Source: Plasmodiophora brassicae (taxonomy: Eukaryota; Endomyxa: Phytomyxea; Phytomyxea; Plasmodiophorida). Taken from it: 64,000 nt of DNA. The translations under genes and the position numbers were made by a program. Position 1 is the stretch's first letter; every line of letters begins with the position of its first letter. Positions 1 through 10,809 of the stretch are shown one piece after another. The stretch lies in NCBI GenBank assembly GCA_036867785.1, contig CP145421.1, forward strand, positions 1,054,001 through 1,118,000. The letters run 5' to 3'. A model generated the notes under the pieces. That model was given only the letters and a program-made list of their open reading frames with translations. It ran no database searches and had not been told where the DNA came from.

Positions 1-1207
1 TCGTCTCGGACGTCAAATGGTTGAGGACGCATCGAGCACCGCCCGGGCCGCGAACCTGCAGGCGAACGGGCGTCGCCATGACCTACCTACTGTACGTACT
101 GCTGACGAGCGGCGACCCACGGCAGACGACGCAACCCCGCGCCCGGCGCCCCGGCTGAGCGGCCGCCCCCCCCCCCCCCCCCCCCCCCCCGGTACGGCAG
201 GTCCGCTCCACTGACAGGCGGACCATCCACTTCCATTGTCACAGGATCGCCGCGGTGAACGCCATGCTGTGGCAGCCGCCGCTGCGCGATTCGGCACTGC
301 CTCCCGCGATCGACGACGACCAATGAACCGTCAAGCCCTTGCTGGCGCACGCGCACAAGATGAAGCGCAGGCGATTCGCACCGCACATGCTGCAAGAGGG
401 CACCGTTGACGGCGCTGGGGGTACATGCATGCTGCTGTGTACGTAACGAAAATGCAAGCGAACGTACATCCAAACAGACCGCTCCGAACCGATTTGCCAA
501 GAGCAAGCGGTTCCGTGCTTCTCGCTGCATTGACGAAGCATCGACATGATACAGTGGTGCTGCACACTCGACTACCAGATCGGATTGTGGCCAATCGTGT
601 GGTACGAGCCCGCGGGCAGGCCACCAGGATTTACGACATCAAACGTACGCACTGATGGAATCGTTAAGGGTCAACGTTATGCCTTCCATCGACCGACCGA
701 CAGCACGCACTCGTGCAGGCTCAGGGAACGGCCCGCCAGACTGAGGTCCTCAAGCAGTGGGCATTACAATACCGTACCTTGTATAGCGTAAACGATACCT
801 CAGCAGCCTACCACCATCGTCCGCCGTCTTACGGGCGTGTCACCCATGCCAGAGCAGGCATAGCGCGTAAAGGCGTTCGCACTTGCGGGCCCTTGACGTG
901 ATAAACATACGATGACCTGGCCCATTTTGTTATCAACTCATAGCAGGCGGATCTTGGATGGCCGATCAGATGATATTGGCCCGCAGTGAAGTGTTCCACA
1001 GAATTCATCGAAGCGGATAGTCTGACACTGACAAAGCGGCGCCATCTGCCTGATAACAGAGGTCGCAATCGGCAGTTCTTGGTGGCCATGCACTGGTATA
1101 TACTGTAATTGTACGTAGGAGTTGGGATCGAACCCTGTAACGGGTAACTGTATGCTGTTCGGTACGCCGGAACGATCCCAGCCATTCTCTTGTTGGAGTC
1201 GGAGGTC
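1..1207. other. Left flank with no recognised gene
   Basis: Only short overlapping open frames are present and none shows a recognisable domain or conserved copy elsewhere in the window. The stretch holds a 24-base cytosine run (167-190). Its right part presumably contains the promoter and 5' UTR of the gene that starts at 1208, but I see no clear TATA box or initiator. Confidence 0.4.
167..190. repeat. Poly-C homopolymer, 24 nt
   Basis: An uninterrupted run of 24 cytosines inside a GC-rich stretch. Its exact length may be a sequencing or assembly uncertainty. Confidence 0.9.
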
Positions 1208-4080
1208 ATGGATGGCGCTGGAAAGGTCACGTCAGACGCGAAAGAAGCACTAGGCCAGGTCGACACGAGTCAGATCGCCGCAGATGGCAGCGCTTTGGCT
1301 CGCGATGGCGCAGATGCCCTAGCGAGAATTCACCCATCGGACATCGTGCACGAGGCGGAGGACATTGCCTCCCGTGCGGAGCAGGCCATTCGGCACCTCC
1401 GTACAGAGGATGCAGTCAATGGTGCAAACAGAATTGCTTCGGGCTCCAGGGACGCGCTCGGACACGTAAACGAGCACGACATCGTCACGGGAGCAGGGCG
1501 CGTCGCCTCCAGTGTCGAACACGCGTTTGGTCAAGTCCACAGTAGCGACATAGCCCAAGGGGCTGGTCGTTTGGCTGCCGACGCCAGAGACGCTTTGGGG
1601 CACACAAACGTCAGCGGCGTGGCGTCAGGAGCCGTACATCTCGTATCGAATGCCAAAGACGAGTTACAGAGCGTCAACACGAACAATATGGTATCCGGCG
1701 CCGGACAGTTCGCGTCTCATGCGGAAGTCTCTCTAGGGCACATCCGCACAGGAGAGATCACATCGGGAGCATCTCAAGTGGCTTCCAGCACGAAAGAGGC
1801 ACTCGGCCAAGTCGACACTAAGGAAGCGCGGGACAAAGCTGCGTTGCTGACGTCGACAGCGAAATCGGACATGAAGGACGTCCGAGCGGCCATGGAAGGG
1901 GTCACCAAAGTGGCCGGGGTCGCCGCTGTGGGTGCAATGGCAGAAGCATCACGCCTAGGAGCCGCCGCCAAAGTCACATTCGGGCGGGCCGATGCCGTTC
2001 TCGTACCCGCATCTCGCGAGCTCTTACCCGTTATCGGCGCTGTCGGACGAAACGCCAGCGCCCTGTTCGATTTGACCAAGTTCGAAATCATTCGAGATTT
2101 TCAGCAGCTGGTAAACGCGACGTTGCTCCCTGGTCCGACTTGTAAACGTGCGCCTATGCCGCTTAGATCTCTCTGTTCACAAGTGGGCAGCGATTACCAC
2201 CCGGGTTCCGTCGGTTCTGGGGCGCCCTATCCGGCGTATTCTCCATCTGCTTTTCGTGCTGGTTCGCGCAGAACGCCGCTGGTCTGGCTGTAGCAGTGTT
2301 TATCGTGGAGACCATCGTCGCGAGTGTGACCGTATCGCTCTTCTGGAATCTGGAGCGGCGACTGCAGCCGAAGGAGGAGACGGCAGGGCTGGAGGTGATC
2401 ACATGGGCCATGGTCGATCCGAGTAAGGGCTTCAAAGTGTCGGTAACGGCTGTCGGTGTCTGACTGTCAATTTCGTAGAGGACATCAAGCGAATCCAAGT
2501 GTACACAACGATCTTGACCACTCTGTACCTTCCCGTGTTCCGCGACTCGTTGCAGGCCGGTTCCTTATGCATACGGGCGCAGATTCCGTTCTGACATCCA
2601 ATGAATGCAGGTTCTGACGTGCGACCGGAAGTTCGCGGCTGACCCGACGCAATGCTACCAGGGAACACACGGGTTCATGACCTTCCTGGCCGTGGTCTGT
2701 CTGGGCGTATTCGCAGTGCCGATGCCATTCTATTTCTACCGAATCATCCAAGCGAACATCCCGAAACCGTCCATGTACGATGATGACGGGAAGCTCCGGG
2801 AAGGCGGGTACACCGACGCCAACTAGTAAGACAGGCATCGTGGTCGATCCTGCAGTAATCGCCTGACATCACTGCAGTCGCGAAGACCTAAAGAAGAACA
2901 TCAGCCCGTTCAAGAGTATGTTCCAAGCGTATGAGCGGAAGGCGGCATACAGCAAGGTGATCGTTATGGTGATGAAGGTGCTGCTGGTCCTACCAGCGAC
3001 CGTCCTCGTTGTCGACAACAAGTCAGTGCGAGCGGTCGACGAAGGCACTGATGGATGTGTTGATACCCTCCTCTCTAGAGTTGGCAACAGCGTGTCGGCA
3101 GCCGGTGTCACAGGTCTGCTCGTGGTGCAGGCTGTCGTGACAATTGCCATCCTCGGCATATACGGTTGAGTTCAGTACGTCAACCTGCAGAACGGAACCG
3201 CTAACGTGACAATCGTGCAGCGTTGTGGTGCTGGACGATCAGGCCCTACCTGGACAACGAGAACGATCTCTTGGATGGGATCTGCCGGTTCACGGCGCTC
3301 ACCATCGCGGTAATCGGCCTGATAACGGGGGCGGTCAGCTCACCGGGTGTCATCATCGCGTTCGACGTCATCTCGAACACTCTCGCTGCCGTTGCCGGTA
3401 TTGCAGCGGGCGCCATGGCCCTCTCTTCCATACCCGCCGTTCGACACAAGATCAAGAACTTTCGCCAGATGATGTAAGCCTCGTCCAGAGCGGAACCTGT
3501 CCCGTGTCGACGCCTGACTCCCATGCCCAGCGAATTCACCAAATCGGGCAATGACCACCTTGTCCTCAGCGACGCCTTCTCGTTCGACAGAGCTCGCAAA
3601 CTGCGGATCTGGCACGAATTCTGGGACGTCCTGTTCGCTCAGTACGTGCCGTATGGAAGGACGTCACCACTTGTTTGAAAGACGTTGAACGCCCAGGGAT
3701 GAGGAATACCGGGTCCCAATGGCCGACCCGACGAGTAAGGAATACGCCCCGAAGCACCTGGACTTCAAATATGGGTCCTCCCCGCCGTACCTGATGGGGT
3801 TCGCCGGCACGGTTGGCGAACGCCATGGCGAGAACTGCGAGATCGCCAAGTACGAATCCCTGCAGTCGTACCGCGACGCGATCCTGTCGACCATCAACAT
3901 GCACAGGCAGCCGTCTACTCTGGCGGCCGATATTGCCATCATCGTCAAATACCTCATCGGATACGACGTCTTCTGGGACGGTACTGATATATGGCACCCC
4001 AGTCGTACACGCCTGGCCGGCTCAGTGGTCGCTGTTGAACAGGATCCGTCGAGGCGAAAGTGTCTGCCGTCACGCAAGAG
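1208..4080 (+). CDS. Multi-exon membrane protein with nine N-terminal 23-residue repeats
   Basis: Start chosen at ATG 1208, the first ATG of a frame open to 2110. Exon 1 (about 301 codons) has nine tandem 23-residue repeats whose consensus is roughly hydrophobic-A-S, then A-L-G-Q/H-V, then T-x-D-I and G-A. They look amphipathic, like LEA or apolipoprotein-type helices. Frame arithmetic supports GT-AG introns at 2111-2190, 2423-2478, one ending at 2610, 2826-2877, 3165-3220, 3474-3530 and 3642-3696; four of these are 52-57 nt. Exons 2 to 6 encode several strongly hydrophobic segments (about 2212-2320, 2680-2750, 2960-3160, 3300-3430), so the product is probably a polytopic membrane protein. 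Exons after 3697 encode a soluble-looking part, with one more short exon around 4081-4125. I do not recognise the family. It may continue into the exons at 4207-6034 as a single gene. Confidence 0.6.
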
Positions 4081-4206
4081 ATGAACCGCGTTCAGAGCCC
4101 ATCGTCTTCAGCGACACATTTCGGCAGGTGCGATGAGGCTTGAGCGCGTGTGTCCCAGCACAGTCGACGCTAATGAACCGGTGCGTGCTCTGCAGGGCGT
4201 ACTGCA

Positions 4207-6034
4207 TCCCCTTTCCGTTCTGCGTCGTGCTCGTGATGGACGATACTGACGAAGAAGCAATCTTCTCCCTGGCGTCGGTCGTCTCGGGTGTCAGACGCAA
4301 CCAGAACGAGTCGATCGCTCAACTCCAGCTGCTGGTCCAGCAGAACTTCAGCGGCGAGATTCGTCGCCGAAGGCAGGTGCGTTCGCAGGTGCGGGAATCA
4401 ACGTCGCGAACGTTTGCCAATCTGCTGTGTGTATAGGTTCGCCGCATGCTTCGATGTCTCGACGGTACCGTTCACTCCGGATCGGCAGATCGGGATGGGA
4501 TGTTGAAATTTGAACCTCCCAGGGGAGCAAGTCAACCATTTCCATCAATGCTGGAAGAGGAAGACGAAGGAACGTCGGGTGTCCGACGGCAAGGGCGGAA
4601 GCCGTATCGAAACGTACACCGTCAATGTGCTGTTTACGTTTCGCACCGGTAATGCTGTTTAATGTATCCTTCAAGCGAGAAGTTTCCGGGATCATAACAG
4701 CGTTGCACAGGGAGGTTCTCGATTGGGCAAAAGTCGGGCGCCGACTGGACCGATCCGGCGACCGGTACGACGGTCAACATGGCAAACGGGTTCAACCCGA
4801 GCGTCTTCTACAGCGATGGGTAATCCTACGGCAGACAGCTCATGTGTTTAATTTCCGAGTACTCCATTGACAAGGCTGCGATTGATGCACAGGACCGGCG
4901 TTGACGAGGAGGGCAAGCACTGGAACAACGAAACGGAATGTTTATCAGGCGCCCAAATTGTATGTCCTTCGCATCTACAGCTGGCAATGACTCCAAGGCT
5001 ATGTGCTGACCTCGATGCTAGGGTTTGACGCCTGATTACCGATTCGATGCGGGCGACCCGGCCTGTCGGGATCTCATGCGCCTCATGTACAACAACTGGG
5101 CGTCCTGCGCCAACGTGCGCAGCGCTCGTCTTATCGAGATTGAGCAGCAACTGGAACGGTACCGGTTGGCCCGACTGCAACAGTTCGACGCCAAGGAAGC
5201 CACCATGTCGTATTCGTTCTGGGTAAGTCTACAAACGCGGTCCCGTGCCCGTGACGCCAACTGATTGCACCTTCTACGCTCTATCCAAGTACTTCTGCTA
5301 CCATTTCGACCGTATCAGCTCATTCGCATTGTTCCGCGTTCTGCGAGAATGTGAGCGGAACCCAATCCTGCAAAGGCTGCCCGATAAGCATAGTGCCGGA
5401 CTGATGATGGTGTACCAAAAGTAACGCTGCCTTTCGAATGTCGATCAGGTACCATGGGTTTGACCGTGCGCTGCTGGTTAGGCTGGCCTTTTTCGATAGT
5501 CACCCGATTAACGCTCTATGGTTCTCGTTCTGGCATGACCTGTGGATATGGAACCAAGACGTTGAACTCGTGATGAAGCACAAAGCGCTCCTGGACCCGA
5601 ACAGTTCCGACGCGCTGTGTTACACACCGATGACTCGTGACCAGCTCCATGAACGACTAGGGCAGACGAGCCTGCTATCCGTCGCCAAGACGTTCGGCAT
5701 CTTCAAGGGCTATATCAACACAGTGCTGCTAGACAGACTGTACAGCCGGATCGAGGCGTTATCCGGGACACAAAACGAAGCGACGACGCAGTCGACTGCC
5801 GCAGGACAATCGGGCGCTGGCGGGCAAGTTGTCATCTCGATCAACAGTACAAAGACGCCAGTGGCCAGGATGGAGGATTCCGAGATCGGCCTCCTGAACG
5901 AGATGACCATCGTGGATTCGTACCGCGACTCGCAGCGTTGCACGGCCATAGATAGTGATGTCAATCCGACCATCGCGAACTTAACCGTCGTCCAGGTTCC
6001 GATTATCTTCGTTCCCGATCCTCCACCGTTGTAG
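4207..6034 (+). CDS. Exon-rich host gene, or 3' part of the preceding gene
   Basis: Several short coding stretches with protein-like composition occur in changing frames: about 4207-4375 (hydrophobic start, then acidic and basic), 4520-4650, 4730-4820, 5030-5220, 5255-5400 and the long last exon, about 5450-6034. They are separated by short gaps with GT and AG dinucleotides, matching the roughly 55-nt introns upstream. The last exon encodes about 190 residues with an aromatic-rich helix (W, F and H clustered near 5520-5560), then a polar low-complexity linker and a C-terminus ending in a proline run. The exon joins are not resolved. I recognise no family. The same strand and intron style suggest it is either continuous with the 1208 gene or a direct neighbour. 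Confidence 0.4.
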
Positions 6035-6038
6035 AGGA

Positions 6039-6066
6039 AGCTGCTTTTATACATATAAAAGAAGCT
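6039..6066. other. AT-rich hairpin just past a stop codon
   Basis: Two 13-nt arms (6039-6051 and 6054-6066) match in 12 of 13 positions as an inverted repeat around a 2-nt loop. It starts 5 nt after the stop codon at 6032-6034. It could be a 3'-end or processing signal, or chance. Confidence 0.4.
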
Positions 6067-6474
6067 ACAAGCTGCCCCGAGAAAGCACTCTTCAGGTACG
6101 CTGGGTCACGAATAGCGGTACAGGCACAGCGTCGATTTGGTCATTTGGGAAGCAGTGAGCGGTCTTTGCGCCACCGATCATATATGCTCGTGTTTGAGAG
6201 GCACGGGCAAACAAGACTGGTACGTACACTGTGCAGGCGGTACTGTTTGGCTGGAGGTGGAGCCTTCAACCTTAGCGCGATGGCACTACGGCGAATGCAC
6301 ATGTGTATGTCAACGGGCCAACCCGAGTCGGGCAGGCGAGGTACCTGTCTATTTGGGTCTGCTCCGGGTCGTGCCATGAGGTCCACGGGGCTGACCCGGG
6401 TCAACCACGAATCTCAGGCCACAAGCTGGGCCGGGAATCTTTTCAAACAGGCGGCATGTGTGACGTCCAGATGC

Positions 6475-7425
6475 GTCCACGTGTGCAGCACGGCGCCGAC
6501 TCCGTGGGGGCGGGCGACGTCGACGCGACCGACCACCCGACGACGCCGCCGATCGCCTCGCCGCTCGCCGCCCACTGCAACGTCCTACAAGGCCGCCCGA
6601 TATCCAGTTGTGCTCGGTACTGCGTGGGGCAGGTCGTCGACGCCCTGGCACCTAAGCCTGCCCGCTCAGCATCCGCGCCGACATCCCCGCCTAGCGACGC
6701 CATGGGCCAACGGACCCAGTGCACCACAACACGTCCTGCTGGGTGCTTGCCGACACGTACGACGCGTCTGGGCGGAGGCTGTGCACCTCCAGGACAGGTA
6801 TGAGGTGTTCCTTGATGCACAGGCGCGCGACATTGTTGGCAGGACCAACCTGCAATCGACCGTTCAGCAGGGCACTAATCGTCGTTCCTAGAGGGGCGGA
6901 GCCAACCCCCGGCCGACCTACTCGTGAACTGGGGCGGGGCGCCCTGTCCGCCCGCCGATCGCTGCATTCCGTCCGACGCGCCCCTGCCCTGCACCATGCA
7001 TCGACGACGGGAGGACCAGCCAAGGGCGTCGCCAGTCTTCCCGATTGCCATCGAGTAGCGTCTTCCTGGCCTGGAGGTCGCCCAGCAGGGCAGTGGCGCC
7101 CAGCGCCCGTTTCTACTACCCGACATGGAAACGCCTGCCTGCCGTCGACTTCCTGCCGCCATCCCTGCCGACATGTTGCTTGAACGAGAACCATTCGAAT
7201 ACAATCAGACTGGATCGAAAAGCGCGAACGTCGTCCCTGCAGGTCGACCTGGCGTCAGCCGGCACCGAGCGGCCGCATTCGATGAATCCGGGGCAGGGAG
7301 CTGCACCGTTTGCCGACTTCGCCCCCGCATGGGTGTGCACCATGGTAGATCAGGCATGACGAGCAATGTAAGCAGGTTTGTACCTCGTGACACACACGAG
7401 GCAAAGCGCTGGTCGCCCGCCGCCC
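6475..7425 (+). repeat. R1 dispersed repeat, copy 1
   Basis: First of at least eleven blocks of one GC-rich dispersed sequence. Recognisable landmarks, in + orientation, are a start box near 6490 (GCGCCGACTCCGTGG), a CACGTCCTGCTGG box near 6730, a CAGGACAGGTA box near 6788, CTGCACCATGCATCG near 6990, and a CCATGGTAGATCAG box near 7340. Open frames across it are short, unconserved between copies and occur on both strands, so it looks non-coding. This copy is most similar to the one at 18720-19700. Confidence 0.6.
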
Positions 7426-7426
7426 A

Positions 7427-8558
7427 CCCGCTGTACAACGCCCTTTCCTATCTGATCATGTTTTGGCACGGTCGCGAAGGCTGGCTTATCGCATTCAAGC
7501 AAGACACGGACGTCACGTTGAAGGCGTACACGCGGTACCTCTCCAGCAACGCGACATTGGCGACAACGTCCTTATTTCGGTGTGGCAAGCTGTTTCCACA
7601 GTCGTGGTGCATCAGTATCTTCGCATCGAGCAGCAGAACCTGCTGTAAGTTCGTCAGAACCAGGACCCCAAGCTACGACGTGGTTCTTCGTGGTGCTGTT
7701 CGCCGCAAGATAGGCCAGCAACCCTGCAACAGTACTTACCCCTGGCCTCCGAATGTACATCTCCTTTCCGATTGAAGTTGAATCCTCACTCGCCGTTCAT
7801 CCTCTATTTCGACGCCACAAGCACTCTCCCGCCCCTCGGCACCAGCATATTCGTGCGGCAGACGATAACGGATCGATCGGGCGACGCATCATCCTTCGGT
7901 CAACGTGCCGTCGTCACGGGGGCGACGACCCAAATGCGGCGTGAAGGTTGGCTGGCGCCGGCGCCGTACGCCACCAACAGACGACAATGCTGGCGTACCA
8001 GACCTCCGCCGACATGCCCATCTTCGCATGCGGGCGGAAAGGCCTTCTCGGTGGAGTAAGTTCACGGTATGTATTGTCGACAATCGTGCCATGCTCAGGC
8101 AGTCGCCTTCTCGCGCCAACAACAGATGGCAGAGCCCCATCTGTGGTCGGCCGACGGGCCATCATCGTCATCGACCAACAACCTGCATGTCCGGCCTTGG
8201 CGACCGATACCGACATGCGCTTGGCCATGATGGCGACCTGAGGTGCCTGACTGGTGGCCTCGGAGCGCCGGTGGCCTCGGAGCGCCAGACTGGTGGCCTC
8301 GGAGCGACGCTCACAGTCACAAGTCACAACCTTCTCTGGCCAGGTCTGTCCACACGGACTTTCATTCCAGTTTGACGTGGGCGGCCATCATGTCGCAGTC
8401 TTTGGAGGAGCTATTCAAGCAGCGCAACGCCGACGCCGCGGCCGCGAACAGGGCCGTCAGGGAGGCGCGGGACGCCAACCCCGATGACCCGCGCCTGCCC
8501 GACATGGAGCGCGACGCCGACCGCGCCGGTGCTGCCCGCGACGCTGCCCTGGCCGCCC
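7427..8558 (+). repeat. Segmental duplication, copy 1 (kinase upstream region and exon 1)
   Basis: About 1.13 kb is closely repeated at 22583-23694, beginning at the shared CCGCTGTACAACGCC and ending inside the first exon of the kinase gene. Two stretches read as similar peptides in both copies (7431-7640 and 7770-7990), so a gene or gene fragment may lie upstream of the kinase. No full gene model or family could be supported. This copy is attached to the complete kinase, so it is likely the source or the intact version. Confidence 0.65.
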
Positions 8559-9533
8559 TCCAGGCCGTTCGCCCGGTCGGTACGTAGACCGGCTACACGC
8601 CATTTCCGCCCGTTTTGCTAAATCCAGTGTATAGACGAGAGCATTCGCGATCGCCTGCGACGGCTCAACGTCCGGGTCACAACCAGGGACCTTAATTTCT
8701 TAATTGACAAGGACGTTGCCGCATATGGCGAGCTGCGCCATGCGGATCGGAACGAGGCCGAGCGAATCCTAACCAAGGCGCGGTCTCAATTCATCACGAC
8801 GGACCGTTTCTACATTGGCGAAACGCACGGGTTCATTTTGGACGGCGTGCTCCCAGTCGCTGGCCAAGCGAAGTCTTGGTTGTTCTATGCGTACGGAACC
8901 GGCGATGGCGTCGTGCGGGTCGCAAAGCGGTATTCCGTGGCGGCTCAGGAAGACTATGAGCGTGAGGTCAAGGCAGCCGAGACGATCGGGCAGCATGCAA
9001 GCATCGTGCAGGTTGAGGCATCGTTTCGCCACAACGGCTTCGGCTATATCATTATGCCGTTTTTTCCACGAAGTGCATCGGATCTCCTGTCGGTGTGCAA
9101 ACCTCCAGCCACTGTTCCACGCTCTATAACCCGCTCCATTGGCGAAGCTGTCGCCAATGCGCTTCTGTTTATGCACGAGAAGAACATTTGCCACTGTGAT
9201 GTGAAACCAGCCAACATCATGCTCACCGACCATCGTGAAATGCTTCCGGTTCTTGTTGACCTCGGATCCGCCGTTCGCAGTGGCGATGCCTTGGTCGAAC
9301 AGACCGTGTCATTCGCCCTGGACTTCCAGACGCCACATGCCGTGCCGGAACTCGATTGGACGTGCTTGGGAAGCACTATCTGCATGTTACTCGGCCTGGA
9401 GATTCAAGACGCCACCCGGCGGTCCATGGTCAATATGCTCCGCTTCATTCAGGACCCGGCCGCTCATCTGGCCATTAATTGCTTGGAGAACAACGTTGCC
9501 CGCCTGCGTCAAAATGTCGCGCCGCCGCCCTGA
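8390..9533 (+). CDS. Protein kinase domain protein, one 55-nt intron
   Basis: ATG at 8390 opens exon 1 (8390-8579). A GT-AG intron of 55 nt (8580-8634) restores the frame into exon 2 (8635-9533), giving about 362 residues. The N-terminal 60 residues are charged and helix-forming. The kinase domain follows: beta-3 lysine in RVAKRY (K164), a helix-C glutamate region just after, the catalytic loop HCDVKPANIML (H250, D252, K254, N257), and D272-L-G in place of the usual DFG. The C-lobe is short, ending about 90 residues after the DLG motif, so the domain is compact and may be divergent. It phosphorylates Ser/Thr by family expectation; the substrate is unknown. No signal peptide or membrane segment is seen. 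The promoter and first exon have been copied to about 23.5 kb. Confidence 0.85.
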
Positions 9534-9552
9534 ACAAAACGGCTGTCCCTGA

Positions 9553-9605
9553 AGCCGTCGCCGCCGTGCAACGCAGTGTTATTGCGTTGCACGGCGGCGA
9601 CGGCT
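9553..9605. terminator. Perfect 23-bp hairpin 20 nt after the kinase stop
   Basis: Arms 9553-9575 and 9583-9605 are perfectly complementary around a 7-nt loop and very GC-rich. The position directly after the kinase stop codon suggests a 3'-end structure in the mRNA or a transcription pause site. A small-RNA precursor is another possibility. The structure is visible; its function is inference. Confidence 0.6.
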
Positions 9606-9756
9606 GAGTTACGGGTGTGAACAGGCTGTCCGATACCTTTAGGGACTTCTGTAATGTATTATGAATACATGGCTAATGCGTCTGAGAGATCGGCGTTTAC
9701 GGGCAGGGCAGGGGCAGGCGTGGGTCGAATGACAGGAGCGGCGGAGTGCGCAGCAT

Positions 9757-10782
9757 TCACGGCGGGCGCCATGACTGCGCGCGGCGCTCTAAGTCGGCCG
9801 CACCGTGCCCATCTAGTGGCGACGGGACGCGGCCGGGCGGCGATGCAGGCGACGGCGCGTCGTTGGAGGGCGACATGCATGCTTCATGCTCCGGTCCAGC
9901 ATTGACTTCCGTCGACCGACCGACGGCGTTAGCAATACAGCGAAGGACGATGGCCGTCATCATCATCGTCGGCGTGTGATGCTGGACGCGTCGACGATGT
10001 CGGGCGGCGGCGTCTCTGCCTGGGTCGGCGGTATCATCTTCGGGCATGATGGCGGCCTCCTCATGGTCGTCGTTCGCAATGCTGCCCCCGGCAGGGTCGG
10101 CGACGTCGTGTTCGCGATCGGCCGGCACGGGATCGTCACGGGGGCGACCGGGTGGTCCTGCGTCCGCACCGCCCAGGAACCCGACCAGTGCAGGGTCGTC
10201 GAGGACATGTTCGGCGACTTCAACGGCGACTCGCGCGTTCTCGTTGTCCTCATCGTCGCTGATCTCGTTCCATAGCGTCGCGTCCAGGCCAGCAAGCGCA
10301 GCGACGCCCTGAGCGGAGATGGCGAGCGACTCGCCGCGGATGCAGCGGGCGGCAACGGCGCGGATGAACGTGCCCAGGACGGCCAGCCAGCGTCGCTGGC
10401 GATCGCTCAGCCGAAACGTCGGGTCGCGCGGATCCGGCATGCGGCGCGGTCGTAGACGGTCGTCTTCTCTGGCGGGCGGCGCCGTCAGGCGTGCGTAATC
10501 GTTGAGCTGGATGGCGACGTAGTCGATGGCGACGCCCGTGTCCGCCCTGTTGAAGTGCAGGGCACGGATGCGCCAGTCGATGATCGGCCTAAGCAGGCGC
10601 GACGATTCAGTGCACCTGGCAGCGACGTGATACCTCGACAGGTTCTTGACGTTGCACGCCCGGCTCTTGGCGTTCGATCCCGGTATTCGGTTCGTGATCC
10701 ACGACGCGACCGCGTAGGCGTCGTCCCCCGAATGGTACGCCGCCGGAAACGGGAGGTTATACGGCTGCAGCTGCAGGCGCAT
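9757..10782 (-). pseudogene. LINE C-terminal region (copy 1), after an in-frame stop
   Basis: Same reading frame as the RT ORF, separated only by a TGA and nine codons. It aligns with the C-terminal part of copy 3 around the shared motif W-I/L-T-N-R-I/L-P-G, where copy 3 has a Cys/His cluster that is mostly lost here. The rest is Asp/Pro/Arg-rich low complexity. Function in the family: probably RNA or DNA binding by the LINE protein; that is inference from position. Confidence 0.65.
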
Positions 10783-10809
10783 CAGCTTGCAGGACGCATC
10801 AGCGGCAGC

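Noticed and set aside
6145-6891. 248-codon + strand frame as a gene
   Set aside because: It runs from unique sequence into R1 repeat sequence, has no ATG-anchored domain, and the similar R1 copy at 18.7 kb does not keep it.
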